Positions 21,070 to 33,730 of a stretch of 64,000 nt of DNA are shown here, one piece after another (the stretch's first letter is position 1; every line of letters begins with the position of its first letter). The DNA lies in assembly GCF_000237925.1 (NCBI RefSeq), contig NC_031495.1, forward strand, positions 2,744,407 to 2,808,406, in the 5' to 3' direction. The translations under genes and the position numbers were made by a program. The notes below the pieces were generated by a model. That model saw only the letters and a list, made by a program, of their open reading frames with translations. It had not been told where the DNA came from and ran no database searches. Source of the DNA: Schistosoma mansoni (taxonomy: Eukaryota > Platyhelminthes > Trematoda > Strigeidida > Schistosomatidae).

Positions 21070-22180
21070 GTGAATTTATAAATGTATATCGTTTAACTAT
21101 ATCCACAAAAAGAAAGCTAATTTACAGTAATAAATAAATTGTATATTTATTATTTACACACACACACACACAAGAAAGCTGATAGAATTGGTTATTGAGG
21201 TAATAATTAAGTTTTAAATAATTATATGTATTATCATTCGAAGAGGAAGAAGAAAATAGACAGACTGAAATTAGACATGAAGGGAATTCTAAAAATCATA
21301 ACAGATATGATACTGAATATAAGGAACAAAGTATTCAAAATATAATACAAAGTTAGTTCACAAGGACAATAGTATATGTTATTCTAGTAGTATAGCAGTT
21401 AATCAAATGTACCTATTTCATATGAACTAAAGTGTACACAGAAAAGGTAGAGTAAACATATTCATTTGCACAACACTTCCTTAACGTTATTCATTATTAG
21501 AATCAAACTACTGATGTGAAATAGAGTAGTATTGTGCAGACAGATAGAACAGACTGGAGACAACAAGATTAGAAAGCTTAAAAAATGAATAAAAAAAACG
21601 TAGCAAACACAGAACGATATTGAGAATAATAAACCAGAACACAATATTGAGTCTATTTGATAGGGAGCCTTAATGAAATTAGAAAAGAAAACATCATGTA
21701 CACATTATATTGTCTGATAAAATTCTAAGTATAAAGATTAACCCACTAGAAAGGTTTGACTGAAATGAGAGTTGTGAAATTGAATGTACAATTTAGTATT
21801 AATAATAATTAGAACCTATAAAATCTGGTCACACAAAAAGGTAGTCAGGTACTTAGACAAAAGAACATATATGTGTGTATTAGTGTTAAGGTAGTATGGA
21901 TTGAGGCCTGTGTAAATTACGACTTAGTACTGAACGTACATCGCTCACAAATCTAAGAGCATCCAATACGGGTAGCAGACATAGAAGGGCTGTATCACGT
22001 GAATCGGAAAACCACGACCGAATCGGTATAGCATTATCTGTAGGCAGTAAAATAAAGATGTGAAAATCATTAAAATAAAAAGGACAATAATAAATTTATT
22101 TAATCGACTCATTCACTAGGTATATGGGTATAAGCCACGCAAAATGTGGAAACTGATGATACAACCCAGCTACGCAAACA
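21070..22180. other. AT-rich spacer with CA microsatellite
   Basis: A (CA)n run lies near 21155-21172. Short open frames only; nothing supported. Confidence 0.4.
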
Positions 22181-22184
22181 AAAG

Positions 22185-22268
22185 TGGGTGGAGAGGGATA
22201 CGAACTTGAGACTTAGTGACTGGAAGTCAAACCCTTTGACCACTACAACATGGCAAAGAGACAATTTA
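22185..22268 (-). repeat. Diverged tRNA-like SINE head
   Basis: On the minus strand, GTAGTGGTCAAAGGGTTTGA resembles an A-box region and CAAGTTCGTATCCC a B box about 40 bp later. It lacks a full cloverleaf, so it is not called a tRNA gene. Confidence 0.4.
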
Positions 22269-22329
22269 CGTGTAAAAATCGAATAACTTTTTGAACAAAT
22301 AAACGAAACTAGGAATATTGGTAGAATAA

Positions 22330-22550
22330 ATGAGTTGTGACTAGAAAACCGATCCAGCACCCACATTCCGTCCTGTTTGGGACTCATCAGATGGATGGAC
22401 AGCATCCTATCGTTGATATTCACACTAGGATTTCATTACTAACAACGATCCATCTAAAATGAATAACTTGTGTCATAACGTTTATATCGAGGCAATTCAT
22501 ACATGATACACATACATCAACAAATATTGATCAAAATCCAGTCGTGAATA
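22330..22550 (-). repeat. Diverged SM-alpha fold-back with hammerhead
   Basis: 22437-22330 on the minus strand holds a hammerhead-like core (CTGATGAGTCCCAAACAGGA, then CGGAAT in place of CGAAAC). Directly beside it, 22440-22550 on the plus strand matches the SM-alpha downstream part (CGATCCATCT, TATCGAGGCAATTCATACA, ATCAACAAATATTGATCA). The two halves are head-to-head. Old and diverged. Confidence 0.55.
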
Positions 22551-23504
22551 TCAGCAAGATAATTCAAACTACTCCTAATAATGATATAAGCATATTAATA
22601 TTTCTCAACTGAAAAACAAAGAAAGTAGTACAAATATCAATTTTGGAAGAACGTAGAGGTTTTAATAATATGTAACAAACCGTTATCATAACGTACATTG
22701 AAGCCATAGTAGCATAGTTACTTGTGCCAACGACATAACTTTATCCCTATATCTAAACAACACACCCTGAAGTTATTTATCCAATGACAGTATCAAATAA
22801 ATTGATTGTAATGACACTCCTCTGATTCAATTCTGGTGGATTGTAAGTTAGTGCGTGTAAGTCCCATAAGCAAAATACAAAGAAACTTATAGGTCAAACC
22901 GTGTTAACGAGATGGAAAATTCATCTGTGTCTGGTAGCTGCCAGATAATTTTCTAGTTAATCCAAGCCTGTGTAAGACAATCTGAGATTGATGGCACAGT
23001 AATAGATCACAATTAAATACAATTGGAAAGCCAAATAAAAGATTTCAAAAGATATTTCAACTGATTTACTGTCGTAGCAACTTTAGTTAAAATATATTGT
23101 GCATGTTTGATAGCTGAACATTAATATATTCGATGATGCAAGTGTTTAGAGAGAGCTTCAATTAATAAGACGGTGCAGTACATCGGAACTAAAGAACCAT
23201 TTTCAAGTTTTGTTATACAAAAATGGAAATATTTATGTCGAGGAAGAGAGACTCGATCATTTGAAAATATCTAGCATGTTGTTATGAATTTATTACTGAA
23301 TTTTATGTGTGATCAGTAGTTCTTACTTATCATTCCCAACAGCAGAAAACTAGGAGTGTTGTGTTTAGTTATCATTAGACCTTTGTCGCATTCATTTTAA
23401 AAAGGTTAGGGATCTGATAAAAGTTGTTTGGAATATTTACTTTCGTCATACAGTGTAGATCTGTGAGAAACGCATGAGAGACTACCAGCGAGGAGCAGGG
23501 AGTA

Positions 23505-23730
23505 TTTTGCTTAACTAGCGGGTATCTTCATTACACTGGCATCCTTCGCCAGGTGATTGATAACACTCATGCAGTCATTGTTCTTTGATATGAGAGTCGC
23601 TTCGCTTTTGTTGGACAGAACTGTCTTCTGGTACTGGTTACAAATGAAGATATTGTTGAGTCTATCGTCAATATACTGAAAGTCCTTTGAATCAACATAA
23701 TGTGGGAGTGGGGGCTTAATAACATTATTT
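23505..23730 (+). repeat. RTE reverse transcriptase fragment
   Basis: Plus-strand translation near 23571-23640 parallels the RT block [20 protein letters not shown] of the RTE at 41089-43755, and upstream text parallels the IFTLRQ segment. Diverged and short. Its antisense open frame (23511-23756) is a shadow. Confidence 0.6.
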
Positions 23731-24171
23731 TCATCAGTCTGCGATAGCATACTCACTCCATAAATCGCACTTAGTTTGCGATCAGCAACAGTACATATAG
23801 CAATTATTTTGCATTACTAAAGTTTATAACACTAACAGGATAATGTACATACACTAATTACTTGCGATTAATCATTGAACAAAATCAGATGAACCCTACT
23901 GCTAGAAGGTTGTGAAATAAATCAATATAAGCAATCATTGTTATCGCTGTCCCATTGTTAATAGATGGACGAAACTTAACTACAGGTTATTTAACCGATT
24001 CTTCATATATCGAAAATAAAAATTATCTGACACAGACGTGAGATGAGGTTGCAAAAATTACCAAACAAATGTTTAAAAATGATTCACATTTGAAAGGACC
24101 TTAAATTTCTTTTAAAAACAAGTCAGACAATAGATGAAGTAGAAATATAGTGATAAATTGCACAAAATTAC

Positions 24172-27100
24172 CAGGATATGATCGATATGCCCCTGGAGAA
24201 TTGTCTAAAATGAATACAGAAGCCATGTCAGAGGTAATTAGGGAAAGATTCTTTGAATAGCTGCCATTATCATATGTACAATGCTAAAAAAGTAGATATA
24301 CAAAAAACACCAAATAAGCGCTTTCTTAAAGTACCACGACATTCAACAACATAGAAATGAGAGATTCAACCAGTCATAATCAACTGAGGACCTGGCATAA
24401 ACGTGCTGATGTTCAAATCACTAAACCATAGCAAACGATTTACATTTACTATCACAGAAACATTATGGGCTTTCAGTCTTACATCTATCTCAACGATATA
24501 CACATGATCCTAAAGTAACTTATGAAACTAGATGACCAGAAATATTACTTTTTTGTCTTAATTGGAGTTTAAGATGCCTATTGTGATTTTTTTGTGTATC
24601 GAACCTGGACAATTCTTGAATGATTGGTTTAATTTCATTCAATGGTAAAACGGCACGTAGAAGCCCTGATGGTTTTCCTAGTCACTGAAGTAACACTGGG
24701 TCTTCATCAAATTATTCTACAGTGCTGGAAACCTCTATGAGAAATATAGACATTTATAATTAGTAATTTAGATTCACAAATGACCTGAGGTGAGGACTGA
24801 CACGTACAACAAATTGGTTGTTTCCTATTTAACTGATATTTTTTTATTTTGATTTCTCATTAAATAAAACTGTACGCAATAAGTCCTCACATATCTTATA
24901 CAATGGACTACAAAAGAAAGGTATTATGTTAGGGTAGTTAAGTTGTGTTAAAACTTTTATATTGGCTGAGTACAGGTCGAGTAAACACACACTAATTAAC
25001 TTATTTGAGTGAGGTGAATAAAAAGGTAACACAGACATAATCATAACGTTAATAACGCGCCTACCAGATTCGCACAAAATCAGAAAACTAATACTCTCCA
25101 AGGTTGTTACTCTCACTTAGATTATAACCATTTAAATTTAAACCCAGGATTCCAGGGCACTAAACATTTCTAGTTGGCCACATAAGGCTATGTAGTTGGC
25201 TTTTCTCCTTCAACTGCTTGTGTTTTTCAGAGTTCTTTATTCAAAAATGAGGTGATGGGATGGTAAATACAAGACGGTTGTAACCTATTATAATCTTGTT
25301 TTGTAATCGACTATTGTGGAATGGAAAAGTCTGAGATCAAAAAAGTGGTTTGGTTGACTGGGTTAGTGATAAGCACGAATAATCATCTTAAGAAAAATGA
25401 AAATCAGGAGAACTACGTGGCAACAAATTAACCTAACATACACGTACAACTTTGTGTATTAGAATATAAGTGATATTGTAGGGGAGTGATGGTACTTGGA
25501 TGATTTCAACTCAATATGTGACCACATTTCATGCAAACTCTTTAGAGTTCAAAATGAAGAATACTGACCTAGAGATCATATGGAATTAATCCTAATAACC
25601 TTTGGAACTGAGTTTTCATAGGATAGAAATATGGATCCTCCACTGAGAAATAATTTGTCTGATAGATGAATATTTGCAACTCATATATCTATTTGTACAA
25701 CGTTGTCGATTTATAGATCATAAAAGAGGAATGGATCACACATGTTTTGATGGATATCAAAAATAGAATTTATTTCAAGTTTTACACTAATTGTATTACT
25801 GAACAAGCAATTATGGACGTAACGCTCAAATGGAAATAATTTACTCAACAATAACCGACCTGTCTATAAAATCGTCTCTGAAGAATATGGCGTCCATTGT
25901 CGAGCAACTCAGTTACTCCTGCCCCGTAAATTTCAAGACTAGCTGTATATATTACGAGTTCGTACCACTGGCTTATCTAAAGAGAATCATATCAAAATTA
26001 GAACAAGCTATTAAATTCAGAATCCGTAAATATTACTTAAGTTTTAGTAAGGGGTAAGAATTTCCATGATAATGTAGTCAATAAGTTATACGGCGGGTAA
26101 TAGAAAATAAGTTATCAGAACAATAAGTCACTTGAAATTTAACCAGTTACATACGTAAAATTTTCACGATATAAGTTGAAGTAGTCAAAGTCAAGAGAAA
26201 ATACACTGGGTAACCTTTAAATTACCTATTGACAAAATTCGTGACCACAAAAAATCCCTTAGAGTCATTACAACCGAAAGCTTTGTGAACTCTCAGTCAT
26301 AGGTACCGAACAGCACCAGTTAAGAGGTTGGTGTATATATGAAGAAAACATCCAAACCTAAATTACCTAATTAGTAGGAACTTAAATAGAATGGGATATC
26401 AAAAGTCAACACGTACTAATGATACTCAATTAGGTTTAAACATAAAAGTAAATTATCAGTTATAACATCAATCCCAGGCCTAAGGGCGAAAAATTATAGG
26501 CTTGACATATTTGGAAAGGGCTTTTCCTACTTTGTACACACTTACAACATATAGTGGGTACTCTTATGTCTTGCTTCACACAACTAAGAAATCCAGGAAT
26601 GATGCCACTGATTATATACAACGTCGATTGTCACCACTAAGTCATCTGAGACTCAACTGGCCTTGACGGATTAATCTGATGCAAACTTTACTTGTAGAAA
26701 GTTAGCATTTCATCATAGTGTAGTTGAATTACTGATTGGTAGTACTCTTAAAGCAACAATGAGCTGTAGGGCTGAACTCCATGTTGGTCATGGGACTCAT
26801 CAGGAGATTGAACAAGTATTTTTAAAACTAAACACTCACCGTAACGAAGTGATAAACTTTACGAATAGCTTAAGTGGGAAATGCACGCTCGGTTATCAGG
26901 TTCCAAATCGAGTCAGCACCATGAAGGCTGACAATAACATCAGGTATCATATTGAGTACTTAAAAAAAACTATGTGCCTCGTGGAAAGCGCCATGGTTTT
27001 AGATGGTATTCCTGTCTTTACAATCTATAAATGATGTAGAAAATCTGGTGCCATGAGATTAGCTAGTTACAGATGTGGCATTAATCGGCTTCAGCAAGGC

Positions 27101-30100
27101 TTTTGGGAAAGTAAAATGTACTAGGTAGCAGTCCAAGCGAAGTCCTACTCACTGCCTTCTCGCGGCATTACTGTTGTTTACGAAATTAAAAGGACGAAAA
27201 GCAAATGTCTGGCACTTTAACCGGTGTGGTGGATACGGAAGATCCACCTAGGGGAGTTTGAAAACCCTGATTCCAAGCCAATGGTGTACATGCGCTCCAT
27301 GATCCTGAGAGCACATGGGACTGCATCTTCTTACGTTGCTCCACTGCCTTGTGGGTTAGACCTCTAGGTCAAAGTCTCGGTGAGTGGCCTCCTAAGGAAA
27401 CAACTTGCTTAAGTCTAGGCACCCGGGCAGTCTCCCAGCCCTCACACAAATAATTGATAACTACTGCTCACCTGATTGTTATGTTGTGGAGTATATGTAT
27501 TTGGTGCCCCCTTGTACCAGTGTTTATGTGATCAAATAATAAATAAAATAAATACCAAGCGAAGTGAAACCTGAAGCAAGAAAGAACCTGCATGGACAAA
27601 TATCTTAGTTAGGTGGGGACGAAGAAGACTTTAGTCTCAAAACCTGTGACATGCAGTCAGTCAGCTGCTACCTTGACGTGGTGGTTGGGCTTGCCTATCG
27701 TGGTGAACCAATCGAACCATACTGGCTGGAACAATCGTTCTTCAAGGTCCTACCATGCCACATAGGTCGGTTGAAGAGCTGTAAGACTAAAAGCAGAAAA
27801 CCCAAGGTCCGAAGGCGAAGTCGCACCGCTGACTGCACTGAGGTGTTTCCCTCAGACAAACAGCGTAACAGCGATACTAACTTCCAACGAGGAGGGGTGG
27901 GGTTATAAAAGGTCGACCTTAAAAATGCACACCTAGCCTTATCCCACGGATATCCGTCTCCGGCAGTAAGGTCCCAACAAGAAAGGAACTAACACAAAAA
28001 TTACAAAAATGTCGTGTGTAACCGACCTCAAGCAGTTGTCCCTTGGGCGCTGCGGTTATGCTCTCAGGTCACTAAGACCACTACTTCTAATCCAATTTCC
28101 TCTTCAGGTACCTCTAAAAGAACTCTTTCACTGTGTGGGCAACCGGGTGTTGATAAACACCCGTATACCTCTAACAGCACTCAAGATCACTGTGTCATAC
28201 AGAATTCCAAGGACCAATCTTGATCTTAATTTTACGTTTAGGGATTAATTGACCTACCTAAGCTTCCGAAGTTATCAGTTTTGCTACACGCAGATGACAT
28301 AAAGATATGGGAAGTAGAACGAAATGGGGGGAATATTATAAGGCTTCAAAGAGACCGCAATGTAATTTAAGTGGACGATCCGATATTTAGTGAATGCTAG
28401 TAAGTCCTTCCAAGCGCATTATGACCCCCACTAGTCAGTAATGTGGGAATAAATACATACTTATTCACCCTCGACCAAAAACCCACAATAATTTACAGAC
28501 CAGGAAACACTTCAAAACAACTGGTTTGTAAGTGGTCCTACAGTCGCAGTCTTAGGATACTTTGGGCAGGACACATGTCGTTTAATAATTTATATGTCAA
28601 AGCATTTACGATACTGAATGCAGTAACTTTGTCTGAAGCCCAAATATCATAGATAGAGAAGTAGTTCTTTTCTGAAGTTTTAAGCAAATTTGACGGAAAT
28701 TGTCTTCAGAATTTTCAAGTTTTCAGGTGGTACTTTATTCAGCTAAATATGTTGTCATCATATAGAGGGATCCGAGGTGAACTTAACATAGCTTATGTAT
28801 TATTTATTAACCACATTGATATTAACATAACCTTACCTGCTTGCCTTTCAATATCAAAAACGTGTAAGGATGCCAAAAGTCGTAAGCACAGGACCAAATG
28901 ACTACCGACTTCCATAATGAGTCCCTAATAATTAAAATGCCCCATTTTTCAGAGATGATAGCAGCCCCATTCCCAAACTTATCCAGGAGAACAGACTAAG
29001 TGAGACATATGTTGCCAGAACTAACATAAACACCTAAGTCGTCTAACTTTAATAACAGAAATCAATATACACACTAGGGCAGGATTATCAGTATCGCAAA
29101 TCACAGTATGACTCATCGAATTGCAATATCTTTAAAGATACTTAAACTAGGCATTTGGAAACTAATATAGACTTAGTTACATGTATTCAGCTGATAAGTG
29201 AAGGAAATATACGTTAATTTGGTTATGAATGCATTACCTAGATTTGAAGTCTGGGAAAAACACAGATTCTGATCTTAAAAAAACTTACCACATTGAGGAA
29301 AAAATCAACATGCGGCCGTTTATGAACTGAGAAGCGAACAGGATGATGGTCAATAAAAACTTTGAGAACGAAATCCGGAGGTGTTCCTGGTCTGACCGTT
29401 GGCCGCATTATTCCATCGTGTACTGAATGAATCAGTGTCTCATCCAAATCTAATACCATAACTTTTCGTCTTAAAGTACCTGAAGGAAAGAGACAAAGTT
29501 AGAACTTTTTTACAACGTCCGAAATTATGAAACATTTCAATCGGTAATTTTACTTCTTGTCAATAACAACATACAGGGATCATCTTAACGATTCAGAAAG
29601 TGATATACGATGTAAGTCATTCATCTAGCTTTTAATCAAACTTTATGTTTGAGGTAGCGACACTACCATGCTGACCAAGCTGAAGTCGGTGCAGCAGGAC
29701 TAAAACCTGTAACTTGATGGTTGAAAGTCAGACACTTCGATCAGTGATCCACCGCTCTATATTTCAATGAAATCAATGTATCAAGTATTAGTGAACGATT
29801 TCTGATATCTACAGATGCAAGTTGAGTGTTTTCGATGTTAAGGTGACATGTACACAAGATCGAACTGGGAAGATCTTAACAAATCCTGGAATAAAGACTT
29901 GTCATTTGAGTGAGTGATCTCAAAAGGTTGAAACAACTATAAACTCATTGTTCACCTACTGATATTGTGAATGATAAAAATAATGGGTCACCCAGAAAAC
30001 TGAAAATGGTCCACTCGCTCACTTAAGCGTGCCATCTATACAAGTGAGTTGTCAAAGAAACCGAGGAGAATTCAGTTGTTAGCATTTCTCGAAAAACTGT

Positions 30101-31485
30101 TTCCTCAGATGAATAAGGTTATTAGATGCTACCGAGAAGCGGTGGTTTAAAGGTCAGTGATTATAAACAGCCCCATCTACTTAAATATCGACAATGTCGA
30201 TAACTATTAATTGCTATACGTGCAGTATTATATTATTATTTAAACAGACTTTGTACAAAGAGGCACCAAATAGATACGTGCCACATAAATTATTCGATTT
30301 GTGTGAGGGCTGGGAGACTGCCCGGGTGCCTAGACTTAAGCAAGTTGTTTCCTTAGGAGGCCACTCACCGAGACTTTGACCTAGAGGTCTAACCCACAAG
30401 GCAGTGGAGCAACGTAAGAAGATGCAGTCCCATGTGCTCTCAGGATCATGGAGCGCATGTACACCATTGGCTTGGAATCAGGGTTTTCAAACTCCCCTAG
30501 GTGGATCTTCCGTATCCACCACACCGGTTAAAGTGCCAGACATTTGCTTTTCGTCCTTTTAATTTCGTAAACAACAGTAATGCCGCGAGAAGGCAGTGAG
30601 TATCACTTCGCTGACTCTCCCCACTCTCGGCCGTACCAGGGTATTTGGGTGCAGCATCGACTACTGTTATTATTGCTACTTTAACGTCTTAATATCGAAA
30701 TACGTATAGAGCCAGGGGAAACATGATAGCACCAGAAAGTAGATGCAACCAAATCACTGACTAAAGCATTATGAACACAGATTTTAACCACACTTAACAC
30801 CAGGTAGTCTACGCCATGTTGGTAGGTGTGGACTACCTGGTTGGGATTCGCGAGATGATAGCAGCCGATGGTTAGAGACCTTGAATGACATGGCTCAAAA
30901 TCGTCTGTGATGGCGAAGGTGCATCCACTCTTTGTGTTCTACCAAATTCTAATCTTTTGAATTCTTCATGTCCCTATCCTTTTTCTCTTTCCAAATTTAT
31001 TTCACTGTATTATACTCCTTCAACAACATCTTCAAACCCCAATCTTTCACAGAATGCTTATACTCTTACTACTTCTACCACTATAGGATTTGAATCGACA
31101 ACTTCATCTCTGTGTTAATTTGGTATGGCAACTCGAACTGATGTACGTACGTATGAAGTTCTACGCTGTGACTGACACTTAACACTTAAATCATCACAAG
31201 TCTTACATTTCAGACACGAAGAAAAGCATTAAAACCCTTAGAGAAACACACAGTGTTCCCCTTAGTGGGGTTTTCTTATGTTCAGTTTTACGAGATAACT
31301 TTGGGCTATGTAAAGTAATCTGAATATTTGAGGAGTCCATGGTATTTTTTGATAATAAATACAACCACAACACAATACAAAACCTGACGCATAGAGCAAA
31401 AAACTTTCATAAACTTACACAACCGGTATTTAGATAGGGGAGATAAAGGAACAATATCATATTTTACACTTTGGTATTTTAATGC
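24172..31485 (-). CDS. CTDNEP1: CTD nuclear envelope phosphatase 1 (Dullard), partial
   Basis: HAD-type protein serine/threonine phosphatase of the nuclear envelope/ER; in animals it dephosphorylates lipin and affects nuclear membrane synthesis (family knowledge). Four exons are seen, in order: 31485-31419 ([20 protein letters not shown]), 29479-29289 ([16 protein letters not shown], then [12 protein letters not shown]), 25976-25860 ([18 protein letters not shown]) and 24283-24172 ([18 protein letters not shown]). All have AG/GT borders and agreeing phases. The catalytic DLDET motif and the LDNSP motif are intact. The membrane-anchoring N-terminal exon(s) beyond 31485 and the last exon (after SYP) were not found, so the gene is partial in my reading. 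The introns hold an RTE fragment-free stretch, CR1 debris and two short RTE-derived elements. Confidence 0.92.
26700..27120 (+). repeat. Decayed CR1-like LINE fragment
   Basis: About 27077-27115 translates to a run resembling the CR1/Jockey RT motif DFSKAFDKVNH (here [10 protein letters not shown]). The 91-codon open frame at 26759-27034 just before it shows no clear domain and is probably part of the same relic. It lies in the CTDNEP1 intron 29288-25977. Confidence 0.45.
27135..27554 (+). mobile_element. Short RTE-derived element, 5' part shortened
   Basis: Starts inside the element at AGCGAAGTCCTACTCACTGC and ends in an AAATAATAAATAAAATAAAT tail. It shares the AGCGAAGT junction and other variants (CTTCTCGCGGCATT, GAGAGCACATGGGACTGC) with 30239-30651, so both come from an internally deleted subfamily. 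Confidence 0.8.
27640..28240 (+). repeat. CR1-like LINE 5' region
   Basis: From TCAGCTGCTACCTTGACGTG through GTCCCAACAAGAAAGGAAC to a frame at 28014-28223 ([23 protein letters not shown]). From memory this resembles the 5' end of schistosome CR1-clade LINEs. No intact ORF. Located in the CTDNEP1 intron, antisense to the gene. Confidence 0.45.
28241..28645 (+). repeat. CR1-like LINE RT fragment
   Basis: [15 protein letters not shown] (about 28281-28327) is a CR1-type RT catalytic box (F/YADD with DIKIW). It is joined directly to the 5' region at 27640-28240, so most of the element between is missing: an internally deleted relic. Confidence 0.55.
29672..29765 (-). repeat. Diverged tRNA-like SINE head
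   Basis: On the minus strand, GGTGGATCACTGATCGAAGT (A-box-like) is followed by GGTTTTAGTCCTGC (B-box-like). No cloverleaf. A similar piece lies at 40225-40310 (GGTTCGAACTTC). Weak. Confidence 0.3.
30239..30651 (-). mobile_element. Short RTE-derived element, internally deleted
   Basis: Minus-strand copy with the real 5' end (CACCCAAATACCCTGGTACG) and 3' tail. About 60 bp after the first ~45 bp are missing (junction AGCGAAGT), as in 27135-27554. It lies in the CTDNEP1 intron between 31419 and 29479, in the same direction as the gene. Confidence 0.85.
30790..31190 (+). repeat. RTE-like LINE 3' end fragment
   Basis: 30860-30900 parallels the end of the RTE ORF ([15 protein letters not shown] in the 40708 copy). 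The 3' UTR ends with TTTGGTATGGCAACTCGAAC and a TGAC-type tail. An 11-bp inverted repeat (ACCAGGTAGTC/GACTACCTGGT, about 30799-30842) sits in the coding part. This RTE differs from the 40.5 kb one in its 3' UTR. Confidence 0.6.
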
Positions 31486-31569
31486 CTGTAAGTAGGTCAG
31501 TATGTGTAAATAAGAAACCATACTGTTTTTAAATGCCTTCTGAATAGCAAACAAATCATGCTCCACAAA

Positions 31570-33540
31570 CTAGCTATCAAGAGTTTGAGGTATCCCTTGT
31601 AGAACACAGCAGACGTTCTCATGTTTATGCATGAAAACGTTTCAAATCACCCGGCCAATTGGGGAGACAACAAACAAGTATACGAGAAAAACCAAGTTAT
31701 ACTGAGGCTGAAATTAATGACAAACCAACCTTTCGACTACCAGGGAAAGTTTCAGATTATTATTTTCAATGAATAAGAGTCTGAACCGATGTTTTCACTC
31801 AACCTACCCTAGGATGCAGACCACACGTTTTTGAACGCCAGGAATCATTGCACTCACTGTACTATGAGGCCTAAGAACGACTCTGATAGTTTCCACATTT
31901 AAAACGTGGACAGAAGCGAAGCTCTATGCTGTCATCACTAACCGATGGAAGATCTCATATTGTAAGACGAGCAATCCTTCATCGATCTTACAGTTGCACC
32001 ACGCAACCGCGACATGTAACTTAAATTGCAACCTTCATTAGACACTAAGTATCGCGAAACTTCAGCAGTCTCTGGAAATCGACCAACATTAACACATTTT
32101 GACGGAGACGTCACTTTCCAAGGGAACATGGAAGACCGCTACTTGAGAACGGGTTCTATCGATTTCCTAATGTGCAGTGCCGGTGAAATGTTAATGAGTC
32201 CTAGTCAAACCATCCGGCCGTTGATTCACTGGATATAGAACAGATCATCGATCCCCATCATTGTTGACGTCAGCCAACGCACATAGGTTAACCGTATGTC
32301 ATGGACTAGTCCATGAGGTGGTGGTGTCCCCGTTGAATGGTAATTTTTCTTACAAATATATTTCCGTAATAACGTCCTTTGTGTTATACGGTCTTCAAAG
32401 CAGTCATGGTACTTCAATACGTCGAAGGGGTGATCCACTATAAATGCTGACCATCTTACTCTAGTAGGCACTCAACTATTCAGCATAGATCATCTAAGCT
32501 AGTGATCTGCATAACTGTTCACTCATTTTTTGTGCGCTACAGCATCTTGTTGAATTTGTAGTTTTTATAGAGCTCTCAAATAGCTGTATTATACATATAC
32601 GTACATATTTTTGTTTTCTTCCTGTATATTTCACAAACCTCGAACACAACTGCTCTTAACAGATACTCATTTTATTTTTCTTAAATTTTACGGCAGACTT
32701 GAAAAAACGAAAATAAGAGAGGAAAACGGCAGTGACTTCGTGTCACATAATTGTATCCTAGATTTTTTGTACTATCCCAAAGAGAAAACTATAGTTCTGA
32801 AGAGTGAACATTTGACTTGCCAAGGCCCATTTTTTTCTAACTGAGCACAGTTGCATGTACCTTTGAATACTTAGGTTTCAAGTAACAATTTACAACTGAT
32901 GCTGACCTTTTTTATTTTAACGAGTACTATATGTTGGTAGCAAACGGCCAACGATATCCTCTTATGCCAAATGAAACCCAGTACCATTCTTCATCTTCCA
33001 GATAGCCACCCAAGTAATCTAATGCCTTTCCATTTCTAAATACGATTAAACATTTTGTTCCTCTTCATGTTAACTGTTCTGCGTAATATTTTCTGTGGAG
33101 TCCTCTGGGGAGGTCACTTGAGGAGCACTTGAGTTACATAATTTCATAACTCTGTTACACGGAGAAAAATTTGGGCACACACGTAATAGTTTCAGGCCTG
33201 CTAAACATTATAGCTAGGATAGATACAGTCCTTCTATTATTTTCTGCCCTTTTTATCACATCGGGCGACACTATACTCTCTGAATTTTCTTTAAATTCTG
33301 TTACAGGAATCTCTCATATGCCATGCTTTTTAAGATCACGAACTAGTCTAAAATGAAAAAAGTTAGAAACCAAGAAACATATGCTCACTGGTGACTTGCT
33401 TCCAAAGGAAAAAATCTAGACTCTTAGTTGGAGGCTGAGATCGGTAGGGTTAGATCGTGTCAGATGTAAGGTAATCAAAAAAAGACGATTCAATATTTTC
33501 ACATACTCTTGTGAGCTGAGAGAAGTTGAACTTGTACGAC
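31570..33540. other. Spacer, no supported gene
   Basis: Overlapping open frames on both strands at 31938-32471 and one at 33171-33356 have no domain I recognise. The N-terminal exon of CTDNEP1 should lie upstream of 31485 on the minus strand, but I did not find it here. Confidence 0.35.
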
Positions 33541-33547
33541 AACTAAA

Positions 33548-33730
33548 TCAGGATCAATGGTTCAAAGGTTAAACATTCGATAGAGAAACCCAATATTCTT
33601 AGCTTGGCCCGAGACGATACCTTTGTAGGAGTGTGCTGCTAGGAAGTAACAGACTAGGGTAAAAACGTTGACCGGTGTTCCGTGGTTCTCAACGGCTGTT
33701 TGACTCAGATCAGCTCGTGATATCAATAAA
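33548..33730 (+). repeat. Degenerate SINE-B
   Basis: CAATGGTTCAAAGGTTAAAC (A-box region), a degraded hammerhead region near 33640-33690 and a tail-like CTCGTGATATCAA. Strongly diverged. Confidence 0.35.

Noticed and set aside
24844-25116. 90-codon minus-strand open frame
   Set aside because: Lies in a CTDNEP1 intron, has no recognisable domain, and does not continue the CTDNEP1 reading frame.
31938-32471. Overlapping open frames on both strands
   Set aside because: No domain, no exon partner and both strands equally open; likely chance frames or an unrecognised relic.
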